From NCBI GenBank assembly GCA_028280205.1, contig JANQME010000423.1, positions 1 to 8,488 on the forward strand: a DNA stretch of 8,488 nucleotides. The letters run 5' to 3'. The notes beneath the pieces were generated by a model that had not been told where the DNA came from, did not search any database, and saw nothing but the letters and a program-made list of their open reading frames with translations. This DNA is from Longimicrobiales bacterium (GTDB lineage: Bacteria > Gemmatimonadota > Gemmatimonadetes > Longimicrobiales > Gaopeijiaceae). Both the position numbers and the translations under genes were made by a program. The number at the start of each line of letters is the position of its first letter. Position 1 is the stretch's first letter. Positions 1 through 6,712 of this stretch are shown here, piece after piece.

Positions 1-1
1 G

Positions 2-55
2 CCGCGGAGCGATCGGCTCGGGAGGGGACGTCGGTCACGCTTCGGCCGCTTGTGA
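2..55 (+). CDS. C-terminal end of an upstream gene (partial)
   Basis: The reading frame beginning at base 2 is open from the window edge for 17 codons (PRSDRLGRGRRSRFGRL) and ends at a TGA at 53-55. That stop shares the tetranucleotide GTGA with the GTG start of the next gene. The same stop/start arrangement occurs at 1966 and 2397 in this gene run, which is the main reason to believe this is the tail of a real upstream gene. The visible tail is Arg/Gly-rich and basic. No function can be assigned. The alternative is that the next gene's frame, which is also open to base 1, starts further upstream and this frame is noise. Confidence 0.45.
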   Translation, partial: PRSDRLGRGRRSRFGRL

Positions 56-1119
56 TCGAGCCGCCGATCGACCCGGAGCCCGGACCCTCCGACCGGGCCA
101 GCGCCTCGATCGCGGCGCCCGCCCCGGCTCCCACCGCGACCGACGGGGCGCGCCCCGACCTCTCGGTGATCCTGGTGACCGCCGACCGATGGGACCAGAT
201 CCAGCGCACGCTCGAGCACCTCGGTCGACAGACCGTGAAGGAGCGGATCGAGCTCCTGATCGTGGCGCCGGAGGCTTCGTCGCTGGACGGCCTGCCCGAC
301 GGGCTGCTGGCCGGCTACCACTCGGTGGAGACGATCCCGGCGGGCCCCATCGACAACGTCGACGTCGCGGCGGCACACGGGATTCGGCGGGCCCGCTCGC
401 ACGTCGTGGCGATGGTCGAGGACCACGCCTTTCCCGAGCTCGGCTGGGCGGCGGCGATCATCGAGGCCCACGAGGAGCCGTGGGGGGTTGTCGGGTCGGC
501 GTTCACCAACGCCAACCCGCGCAGCCTGCTGAGCTGGGTGAACATGCTCATGGCGTACGGCTCCTGGATCGTGCCCGTGTCGGGGGGACAGGTCGGCTCC
601 GTGTCCCGGCACAACGTGTCGTTCAAGCGCGCGGCGTTGATGAAGTACGACGCCGATCTGGAACGGCTGCTCGGACGCGACGGCGGGCTCCTGCAGCGGC
701 TGGCGGCGGACGGGCATCGGTCCTTCCTCGCCTCCGACGCACGCCTCGCGCACGTCAACCCGTCACGCCTCCTGTCGACCGTGCGCCTGCGCATCAACGC
801 GGGTCGGCTCCGCGCCGCCGGTCGCGCCGCCCGCGGGCGCTGGCCCGGATGGAAGCGATTCGTCTACGTGGCGGGAAGCCCGCTCATCCCGGTGATGCTC
901 TTCCGGGGGATGTTCCGCGACTACTTCTCCGATCAGCACCGTCGGCCGCTCATGGCCCGCGCCGTCCCCGCCCTCGCCATCGGGACCACGCTCGACGCGA
1001 TCGGTCAGATGGTGGGCTTCGCGCTCGGGGCCGGCTCGGCCGCAGACACGCTCGCGGCGTTCGAGTTCGAGCGGGCGCGCCACCTGCGCCGCGGCGACCG
1101 ACGTGCGCTCAACGGCTGA
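52..1119 (+). CDS. Glycosyltransferase, family 2-like (GT-A fold), EDH variant
   Basis: Predicted cytoplasmic, membrane-associated enzyme that transfers a sugar from a nucleotide donor to a growing glycan; donor and acceptor are unknown. It has 355 residues. Residues 2-36 are a Pro/Ala-rich, probably disordered leader. The GT-A core starts at LSVILVTADRW. The usual DxD metal site appears as V-E123-D124-H125 followed by FPELGW. N153-A-N155-P and R186-H-N188-VSFKR look like conserved substrate-site motifs of a GT2 subgroup. Two hydrophobic stretches near the C-terminus (YVAGSPLIPVMLF and ALAIGTTLDAIGQMVGFALG) may sit in or on the membrane. The GTG start at 52 was chosen because GTGA overlaps the upstream stop; no good Shine-Dalgarno sequence lies at the right distance, so translation is probably coupled. 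The frame is open to base 1, so a longer N-terminus is possible. One base separates its stop from the next ATG. Family membership is fairly sure; specificity is not. Confidence 0.8.
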   Translation: MIEPPIDPEPGPSDRASASIAAPAPAPTATDGARPDLSVILVTADRWDQIQRTLEHLGRQTVKERIELLIVAPEASSLDGLPDGLLAGYHSVETIPAGPIDNVDVAAAHGIRRARSHVVAMVEDHAFPELGWAAAIIEAHEEPWGVVGSAFTNANPRSLLSWVNMLMAYGSWIVPVSGGQVGSVSRHNVSFKRAALMKYDADLERLLGRDGGLLQRLAADGHRSFLASDARLAHVNPSRLLSTVRLRINAGRLRAAGRAARGRWPGWKRFVYVAGSPLIPVMLFRGMFRDYFSDQHRRPLMARAVPALAIGTTLDAIGQMVGFALGAGSAADTLAAFEFERARHLRRGDRRALNG

Positions 1120-1120
1120 C

Positions 1121-1969
1121 ATGGAAGGCGCCGCCGTCTCGATCGTCGTTCCGTTCTACCAGGCCGAGGACACGATCGGCAGGTGTGTTACGTCCCTTCT
1201 GAAGCAGGAAGAGCCCGCCCGCGGGATCGAGATCCTGCTGGTCGACAACAACGCGACCGACCGCTCCGCGGAGATCGCGCGCTCCTTCGAAGATCCACGC
1301 ATACGGGTACTCGTCGAGCGGCGGCAGGGAGCGTACGCGGCCCGGAACCGTGCGCTCGCGGAGGCCACCGGGGAGATCATCGCGTTCACCGACCCCGACT
1401 GCGAGGCCGAGCCGACGTGGCTGCGCGAGCTGACCGAACCCTTCGAGGACCCGGCGGTGGGCGTCGTGATGGGTCGCGTCCTGCCGGGCGGCTTCACCCC
1501 GCTCCTGGACCTCTTGTCGGAGTACGAGCGGACGAAGGAGGCCTTCGTGCTCGGCGGCGAAGCACCGGAGCTGTACTTCGGACGGACGAACAACATGGCG
1601 GTGCGAAGGGAGCTGCTCGACGAGGTGGGCGCCTTCGTCGAGCGCGCCCGGGGCAGTGATACGCTCTTCGTGCGCCGGGCGATCGAGCTCCGCTCGACGG
1701 ACACGGTGCGCTACCGACCTTCGGCGCGCGTTCGGCACAGCGAGGTCGCCTCGGTCCGCGACTACCTGGGCAAGGTCGTGGTCTACGCGCGGAGCTCACG
1801 GGCCCCGCACGCCGGGGTGGCCGTACCGCTGCTCTCCCGGGGACAGCGCTGGAGGCTCGCCGCCACGACGTGCCAGGAACTAGGGTTCGGACCCGTTCGC
1901 TTCGCGGGGCTGCTCGGCGTGCTGGGCGCCGAGGGACTCGCGTGGCGCTACGGCCGGATACGCCCGTGA
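1121..1969 (+). CDS. Glycosyltransferase family 2 (canonical GT-A)
   Basis: Inverting-type GT2 enzyme of 282 residues, the usual length for a single catalytic domain, likely adding one sugar to the lipid-linked glycan at the cytoplasmic face. The N-terminus VSIVVPFYQAEDTIGRC is the classic GT2 opening strand. VDNN at 41-44 followed by ATDRSAEI is the nucleotide-binding part. FTDPDC supplies D91 and D93 of the DxD metal site. FGRTNNMAVRRELLDEVGAF is the typical acceptor-side segment, and RGSD180TLFVRRA matches the ED-type motif that carries the catalytic base. No transmembrane segment is evident. ATG 1121 was chosen because the homology starts there and it lies one base after the previous stop. 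An in-frame GTG at 1103 would add only six residues and overlap the previous gene by 17 bases. The stop overlaps the next start (GTGA at 1966-1969). It closely resembles the partial GT2 at 8274, suggesting related acceptors or a duplication. Confidence 0.9.
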   Translation: MEGAAVSIVVPFYQAEDTIGRCVTSLLKQEEPARGIEILLVDNNATDRSAEIARSFEDPRIRVLVERRQGAYAARNRALAEATGEIIAFTDPDCEAEPTWLRELTEPFEDPAVGVVMGRVLPGGFTPLLDLLSEYERTKEAFVLGGEAPELYFGRTNNMAVRRELLDEVGAFVERARGSDTLFVRRAIELRSTDTVRYRPSARVRHSEVASVRDYLGKVVVYARSSRAPHAGVAVPLLSRGQRWRLAATTCQELGFGPVRFAGLLGVLGAEGLAWRYGRIRP

Positions 1970-2400
1970 CCGCCGGCTTCGGGCTGAGCGCCGGCCCGCT
2001 CGACTGGCGCTTCGGGGGCGAGTACGTGCTCCTGGCGCTTCGGGCGCTGCGCGACGAGGGGATCCGGGTGAGGTGGCGGGTCGTGGGAATCGGTCCGGAC
2101 CGCGAGCGCCTCCTCTTCGGGGTCCGCGACCTGGGGCTGGAGGATCAGGTGGAGCTGGTGCGCGCTCCGGCGGACACCTTCCGCGATCACCTGGGCAGCG
2201 CACGCTGGGCGCTCCTGCCGTGGATCCGCGACGGGTGGTCGCCGTTCGCGTCGGCGGCGGTGGCCCACGGACTCCCGACCGCCTCGGCAGCCGTGCCGGG
2301 GGGGAGCGGGTCGTTGGGGTCGGTGAACCCGGTGGTCCCCTTCATCCCACGCGACGTGTCGAGCCTCACCGACGCGATCCGAGCCGTCGCCGGACCGTGA
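1966..2400 (+). CDS. Orphan, degenerate GT-B (GT4-type) C-terminal domain
   Basis: A 144-residue protein equivalent only to the C-terminal, donor-binding half of a GT4 glycosyltransferase (about 350-430 residues in full). GPLDWRFGGEYVLLALRAL aligns with the usual GRLdwrKGxxxxlxAl, and VVGIGPDRERL with IvGdGPxrxxL. DLGLEDQVELV follows in the expected order, then W86-I-R-D-G-W-S-P-F, equivalent to the usual EGFSP region. The phosphate-contacting Arg and Lys are replaced (GP11 for GR, F16-G for KG). The E-x7-E signature reads D89 and A97. It should therefore be inactive as a retaining transferase. The upstream gene is a complete GT2, so no N-terminal half is encoded next to it. Yet the frame is clean, third positions are strongly G/C, and both ends form GTGA overlaps with neighbours, which argues for a maintained gene rather than debris. 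GTG 1966 was chosen over GTG 1870, which would overlap gene two by 100 bases. Role unknown: partner subunit, regulator or remnant. Confidence 0.7.
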   Translation: MTAGFGLSAGPLDWRFGGEYVLLALRALRDEGIRVRWRVVGIGPDRERLLFGVRDLGLEDQVELVRAPADTFRDHLGSARWALLPWIRDGWSPFASAAVAHGLPTASAAVPGGSGSLGSVNPVVPFIPRDVSSLTDAIRAVAGP

Positions 2401-3710
2401 CGCCACCCGGTCGCGACCGTCCACCGCGCATCGTCCTGGTGGTCCACGACTTCCCGAAGGCATCCGAGACCTTCATCGTGCAGAAGTTCCTCGGGCTGCT
2501 CTCGCGGGGGGCCGACGTCTGGGTCTTCGCGGCTCGGGTACACCCGACGGCGTGGCGGCACTTTCCCGACCTCGAAAGTCACGCCGAGGCCCGCCGGCGC
2601 GTCCGCGGCTGGCCCGCCGAGGGCGGCCCCGCGCTCTGGGGCGCAGCGCTGGGCCAGTTGGCGCGCACGGGGCTCCGGCACCCTGCACCGGTCCTACGCT
2701 GTGTACGGGCCGAGCTCGCCGCCTTCGGCCTCGAGGGGCTCGGGCGTGCCCTGTTCGCGCTCCCCGTCGTGGAGCTGCGGCCGGATCTGGTCCACCTCGA
2801 GTTCGGCACCGCGGCGGTCCATCGCATGGATCTGGGAACGGCCGCCGGAGCCCCGGTGACGGCTTCGTTCCGAGGCTACGATCTGAACGTGTACGGGCTG
2901 GACGACCCCGAAACGTACGCACCGGTCTGGGCCGTGCTGGCAGGGGCCCACTTCCTCGGCGAGGACCTCCTCGCTCGAGCGCGCACGCGCGGCTTCACGC
3001 GCGGCATCCCCACGGCGTTGATCGCCCCGGCCGTCGACACGACGCGTCTCCGCCCTGCGGATCCGACCGACGGTGACAGCGGCGGCGGCGACGACGGCGG
3101 CGACGAGCCGGTCCGGATTCTCGGCATCGGCCGGCTCCACTGGAAGAAGGGCTATGAGTTCGCGCTGCACGCGCTCCGGCGGCTGGCCGACGACGGGGTG
3201 GCCTTCGAGTACCGCATCCTGGGAGACGGCCCCTTCGAGGACGCGGTGCGCGCCTGCGTCGAGGATCTGGAGCTCGGCGACGCGGTCACGTTGGTGGGCC
3301 TCGTGGATCACGCCCAGGTCCGCAAGGAGCTGCGCCGGGCCGACGTCCTCCTGCATGCAGCCGTGTCGGAGGGCTTCTGCAACGCCGTGCTCGAGGCGCA
3401 GGCGATGGCCGTTCCCGTGGTGTGCACGGACGCGGATGGCCTCCCCGAGAACGTCGACGACGGCGTGACCGGTCGGGTGGTCCCACGCCGGGACCCGTAC
3501 GCGATGGCCGACGCGCTCGCCGATCTCGTGCGCGATGCGCCCCTCCGTCGCCGGATGGGAGAGGCGGGCCGGCGGCGCGCCGCTGAGCACTTCACGCCCG
3601 AGGGTCAGATCGACCGCTTCCTCTCGTTCTTCGAGGAGGTGCTCGGCCGACCGGTGCTCCCGTCCGGCGCCGGCCGAGGTGTCGCGGCCCCGTCCGATCC
3701 CGCCCGATGA
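2397..3710 (+). CDS. Glycosyltransferase family 4 (GT-B), colanic-acid WcaL/AmsK-like
   Basis: Full-length retaining GT4 enzyme of 437 residues, predicted to add a hexose to the glycan repeat in the cytoplasm. The N-terminal domain opens with VVHDFPKASETFIVQKF; the SETFI motif at 23-27 is typical of WcaL/AmsK-like polysaccharide transferases. H133-L-E-F-G and RGYD at 159-162 lie where this subgroup has its acceptor-domain motifs. The C-terminal domain has G245-R246-L-H-W-K-K251-G (phosphate contacts), ILGDGPFEDAV, and S-E325-G-F-C-N-A-V-L-E333, an intact E-x7-E donor signature. A Gly/Asp-rich low-complexity stretch (about 222-237) sits just before the second Rossmann domain and is probably a flexible linker. 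GTG 2397 overlaps the previous stop as GTGA without a Shine-Dalgarno sequence, so translation is likely coupled. Its stop lies in an ATGA leading to a seven-codon reading frame before the flippase. It is a distant paralogue of the half gene upstream. Specificity cannot be read from sequence. Confidence 0.9.
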   Translation: MTPPGRDRPPRIVLVVHDFPKASETFIVQKFLGLLSRGADVWVFAARVHPTAWRHFPDLESHAEARRRVRGWPAEGGPALWGAALGQLARTGLRHPAPVLRCVRAELAAFGLEGLGRALFALPVVELRPDLVHLEFGTAAVHRMDLGTAAGAPVTASFRGYDLNVYGLDDPETYAPVWAVLAGAHFLGEDLLARARTRGFTRGIPTALIAPAVDTTRLRPADPTDGDSGGGDDGGDEPVRILGIGRLHWKKGYEFALHALRRLADDGVAFEYRILGDGPFEDAVRACVEDLELGDAVTLVGLVDHAQVRKELRRADVLLHAAVSEGFCNAVLEAQAMAVPVVCTDADGLPENVDDGVTGRVVPRRDPYAMADALADLVRDAPLRRRMGEAGRRRAAEHFTPEGQIDRFLSFFEEVLGRPVLPSGAGRGVAAPSDPAR

Positions 3711-3730
3711 CCGTGGAGCGGTCGCGATGA
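3707..3730 (+). other. Seven-codon micro-ORF bridging GT4 stop and flippase start
   Basis: ATG 3707 overlaps the GT4 stop as ATGA. It reads MTVERSR and stops at TGA 3728-3730, which itself overlaps the flippase ATG 3727 as ATGA. The two overlaps could let ribosomes pass from the GT4 gene to the flippase gene by successive reinitiation. The flippase has its own Shine-Dalgarno site inside this stretch, so the micro-ORF may be chance. It is not proposed to make a functional peptide. Confidence 0.3.
3715..3718 (+). promoter_or_regulatory. Ribosome binding site of the flippase gene
   Basis: GGAG lies eight bases upstream of ATG 3727. This site decides the flippase start at 3727; the frame itself is open further upstream, inside the GT4 gene. 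It is the first clear Shine-Dalgarno sequence in the gene run, in contrast to the GTGA-coupled genes before it. Confidence 0.6.
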
Positions 3731-5298
3731 CGACGGATCCGCCTTCCGCGACGACGGACCCAGCTCACCCGGGCGCCGGTGAGGCCGGCCCCGACCTGGG
3801 CACGCGGGCAAGCCGTTCGGGCGCCTTCATGCTGCTCTCGTCGGGGCTCCAGTCCGCGGTCTCGATCGGGGCCATTCTGGTCCTCGTGCGCCTGCTTCCG
3901 CCGGCGGACTTCGGGCTGGTGGCCATGGCGACCGCAGTTACGGGCTTCGCGTCCGTCGCTCGGGACTTCGGCGTACCGCACGCCACGGTGCACGTCCCCA
4001 CCCTCGAGCCCGGCTCCCTGGCCGCGCTCCTTCGCCTGAACGCCCGCCTCAGCGTGGGGCTCGCGCTCCTGACCGCCCTCGTCGCCCCGGCGGCCGCGTG
4101 GTTCTTCGGCCGACCCGAGGTCACGGCCATCGTGTGCGCCCTCGCCCTCGCCACCCTCTTCAGCGGGCTGGCCAACGTCCACATGGGCCTGCTCCGGCGG
4201 ACGCTGAACTTCGGGCGGATCGCGGTCGTGGAGCTGACCGCAGTCGTCGTCGGAGCCGGCGTGGGGATCACCGCGGCCGTGCTCGGTGCCGGCCCCTGGG
4301 CTCTCGTCGCTAAGCAGCTCGCACTCGGGGCCACGACCGGGGTCGGGCTCCGGGTGGCGAGCGGTCGGCGGCCGGATCCGGGTCCCGTCGCCGGGCGAGC
4401 CGACCCACCGGGCCATCGCCCGGACGCTACGACCGACGGACCCGACCTCCGCTCGATTCGGGCCTACGGGCGCGACGTCACGTGGACGACGCTCCTCAAC
4501 TACCTCGCGCGCGAGTTCCACGGCTTCCTCATCGGGCGCTTCGCCGGGGCAGCCGCTCTGGGCATCTACAACGCCGCGCTGCGCTGGGCGCTCTTCCCCG
4601 TGCGGCAGCTCCACCTCCCCCTCCTCGGCGTCGCCGTCTCGACGCTCAGCCGTCTGCAAGACGAGCCGGAGCGTTATCGCATGTACTTCCGCACCTTCGC
4701 CTCGAGCTTCTACCTGGTGGTGATCCCGGTCGCAGCGCTCCTCTTCCTCACGGCAGACGATGTCGTGCTCTTCCTGCTGGGCGAGCCGTGGGCCGAGGCC
4801 ATCCCGCTCTTCCGCATCCTGGTGTGGGGCGCGCTCGGCTACGCCGCCAACCGCGTTGTGAAGTGGTGCTACCTGTCCGAGGGACGCACGCGGGAGCACC
4901 TCACGTGGAATGCGGTGACGGCCGTCGTCGTCCTGACGGCGCTGGCGGTCGGGCTGCCCGGCGGGCCGGACGGCGTCGCGCGCGGCTACACCACGGCGAT
5001 GGTGGCCCTGGTCCTGCCGGCGTTCGGATTCTGTGCCCGGCGCTCGCCGCTCCGTGTGAGCGACTTCCTGAGGCCGGCGCTCGTGCCGACGCTCGGCGCC
5101 CTGGCCGGGACCGCCCTGATCGTCACGGTCCAGCCCGGCTGGCTCGAGTCGGTGGCTCGCCCTGTGCGCCTCGGCGTCCGGATGGGGCTCTTCGGCGCGG
5201 GTGCGGGGGTCGCCGTGGGAGCCTCCCCGAGCGGGCGGGAGTTGCTCCGAAACGCGCTCGATCTCGTACACCGGAGGCGAACCGACGATGGCGAATGA
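3727..5298 (+). CDS. Polysaccharide/lipid-linked oligosaccharide flippase, WzxC-like (MOP superfamily)
   Basis: Integral inner-membrane protein of 523 residues, predicted to flip the undecaprenyl-linked glycan unit from cytoplasm to periplasm. After a hydrophilic leader, RSGAFMLLSSGLQSAVSIGA and LVLVRLLPPADFGLVAMAT match the start of WzxC-type flippases (first two membrane helices and the LxPxDFGxxAMA segment). About 12-14 hydrophobic segments follow, with FLIGRFAGAAALGIYNAALR and LPLLGVAVSTLSRLQDEPER marking the second half repeat. It is slightly longer than the usual 480-500 residues because of a Pro/Arg/Asp-rich hydrophilic loop at about 212-240 between the two helical bundles. ATG 3727 was chosen for its GGAG site and for the position of the first helix. 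Its 3' end overlaps the next gene by 11 bases. Lying directly after glycosyltransferase genes supports a Wzx-type role. Lipid carrier and glycan identity are unknown. Confidence 0.88.
   Translation: MTTDPPSATTDPAHPGAGEAGPDLGTRASRSGAFMLLSSGLQSAVSIGAILVLVRLLPPADFGLVAMATAVTGFASVARDFGVPHATVHVPTLEPGSLAALLRLNARLSVGLALLTALVAPAAAWFFGRPEVTAIVCALALATLFSGLANVHMGLLRRTLNFGRIAVVELTAVVVGAGVGITAAVLGAGPWALVAKQLALGATTGVGLRVASGRRPDPGPVAGRADPPGHRPDATTDGPDLRSIRAYGRDVTWTTLLNYLAREFHGFLIGRFAGAAALGIYNAALRWALFPVRQLHLPLLGVAVSTLSRLQDEPERYRMYFRTFASSFYLVVIPVAALLFLTADDVVLFLLGEPWAEAIPLFRILVWGALGYAANRVVKWCYLSEGRTREHLTWNAVTAVVVLTALAVGLPGGPDGVARGYTTAMVALVLPAFGFCARRSPLRVSDFLRPALVPTLGALAGTALIVTVQPGWLESVARPVRLGVRMGLFGAGAGVAVGASPSGRELLRNALDLVHRRRTDDGE
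5273..5277 (+). promoter_or_regulatory. Ribosome binding site of the HTTM-like gene
   Basis: GGAGG ten bases upstream of ATG 5288, inside the 3' end of the flippase gene. It fixes the start at 5288, although the frame is open back to about 5201. Confidence 0.65.
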
Positions 5299-6709
5299 GC
5301 AGAAGCGGGGCCGTCTTCCCCCGACGCAGTTCAACGTATTCGCCGCGCTCTACATGTGCGCGTTCGTCATCGACCTGACCGAAGACTGGGACTTTCCGGT
5401 CAGCGCCGCCCTCTTCCTGTGCGCAGGTGTGGCCATCCGCATGCGGGGCGTCACGCCGAGGACGTTCGCGGCCTTCCTCGCGCTGTCCGCCACTCAGGTG
5501 CTCTTCCTGCAGTTCCCCGACGCGGGCAACCACAACAACCTCTACCTCTTCGCGAGCCTCTACCTGCTGATCGCGCTCGCGGTCTGGGAGGCGGGCGGAG
5601 GCGGCTCGCCCGAGTCGTTCGTCGAGCGCTACCTGCCGCCCGTGCGTCTCCTCCTCGTCCTGGTCTACTCCTTCGCCGGATTCCACAAGCTCAACCACGC
5701 GTTTCTCGACGCGGACGGCAGCTGCGGCGTCGACTTCGTACATGGACTTCTGGCCCTGCTCCGCCTCTCCTCGCTGCCGTGGCCACAGGCGTTCTTCCTG
5801 GCCGTGCCCTTCGTCGTCGTCGCGTGGGAGCTCCTGGGTGGGCTCTCGCTTCTCGTGCGGCGGCTGCAGCTCCCGATGCTCGTCTTCTCGTGGAGCATAC
5901 ACGCCGTTCTGGCGATGATGGTCTTCTTCGACTTCAGCTCGATGGCCTTCGCGCTCTACGCGGCCTTCGTCCCCGGGCCGTACTGGCGTCTTCTGCAGGA
6001 GGATCCCGCGCTACGCGTCGGGAAGTGGTCGATCGGCCGCCTCGACCTGTATCTCGTCGCCAACGCGGGGATCGGAATCCTGGCGGGAGGCTACTTCGCG
6101 CTGTACGGCTACGATCAGAGCTTCCACCAGCTCCAGGGTCTCACACTCAACGCGACCGTGCTGCTCCTCGTGTGGCCCCTGGCCCGCGGCTGGCTGACGC
6201 GGAGCGCGCCCCCCTGGGGCGGCGTCCCGGTGTGGTCACGGGCCGTCCCCCGCTGGTGCGTGATCTTCCCCTTGCTCGTCGTCGCCTGGGCGATGCAGCC
6301 GTACCTCGGCCTGCGCACCACCGGGGCGTTCACGATGTTCAGCGATCTGCGCACGGAGGGGCTCCGTTCGAATCACCTGCTGCTCGGCTCGAACCCGATC
6401 AAAATCTGGGGCTTCCAGGAGGATCGGGTCGAGGTGCTGGAGATCGATCCTCGCCACACGTCCAATCCGCGCAATCGCCTGCAGGGCCACTCGCTGCCCG
6501 TCGTGGAGTTTCGCAAGTGGATCCTCGACTGGGAGGACGAGGGGAAGGAGGGCCTGTCGGCCGTCTTCGTCCACGACGGGGTGGAGTACCGAACGGACGA
6601 CATCGTGGCCGACAACCCGTGGCGGGGCGAGCCCGTCACGTTCGCGATGCGTGTCCTCGACTTCCGAGTCGTTGACACGTCCGGCACGACCGGGATCTGC
6701 CGCTGGTAG
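5288..6709 (+). CDS. HTTM-like (vitamin-K gamma-carboxylase-like) polytopic membrane protein with soluble C-terminal domain
   Basis: Membrane protein of 473 residues with about ten hydrophobic segments between residues 12 and 340, then a polar C-terminal domain of roughly 120 residues. The motifs YSFAGFHKLNHAFLDADGSCG (Y127 to G147) and WSIH205AVLAMMVFFDFSSMAFALY resemble proteins annotated as HTTM-domain, the family that includes vitamin-K-dependent gamma-carboxylase-like proteins. The C-terminal part begins with PYLGLRTTGAFTMFSDLRTE (ending at E357) and GLRSNHLLL. I recall the form (M)FSNLRTEGG.SNHLL from uncharacterised members of the same group, without being able to check it here. The soluble part ends with Trp/Asp/Glu-rich strands and a terminal CRW. 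Start ATG 5288 has GGAGG ten bases upstream and overlaps the flippase gene by 11 bases, so it is co-translated with it. Context suggests action on a membrane-bound glycan or protein, but the reaction is unknown. Alternatives are a DoxX-like protein, or a polymerase-like protein, for which I see no supporting motif. The family call is moderate; function is open. Confidence 0.65.
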   Translation: MANEQKRGRLPPTQFNVFAALYMCAFVIDLTEDWDFPVSAALFLCAGVAIRMRGVTPRTFAAFLALSATQVLFLQFPDAGNHNNLYLFASLYLLIALAVWEAGGGGSPESFVERYLPPVRLLLVLVYSFAGFHKLNHAFLDADGSCGVDFVHGLLALLRLSSLPWPQAFFLAVPFVVVAWELLGGLSLLVRRLQLPMLVFSWSIHAVLAMMVFFDFSSMAFALYAAFVPGPYWRLLQEDPALRVGKWSIGRLDLYLVANAGIGILAGGYFALYGYDQSFHQLQGLTLNATVLLLVWPLARGWLTRSAPPWGGVPVWSRAVPRWCVIFPLLVVAWAMQPYLGLRTTGAFTMFSDLRTEGLRSNHLLLGSNPIKIWGFQEDRVEVLEIDPRHTSNPRNRLQGHSLPVVEFRKWILDWEDEGKEGLSAVFVHDGVEYRTDDIVADNPWRGEPVTFAMRVLDFRVVDTSGTTGICRW

Positions 6710-6712
6710 CGA

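Noticed and set aside
1870..2400. A longer version of the GT-B half gene starting at GTG 1870
   Set aside because: The extra 32 residues are Arg-rich and unlike any GT4 segment, and they overlap the previous gene by 100 bases. GTG 1966 fits the GTGA pattern and the start of homology.
3592..5334. A 580-codon open frame on the minus strand across the flippase gene
   Set aside because: Its translation is full of Arg, Gly, His and Glu without hydrophobic cores or motifs. It mirrors the G/C-rich third positions of the flippase, which has clear membrane helices and a ribosome site.
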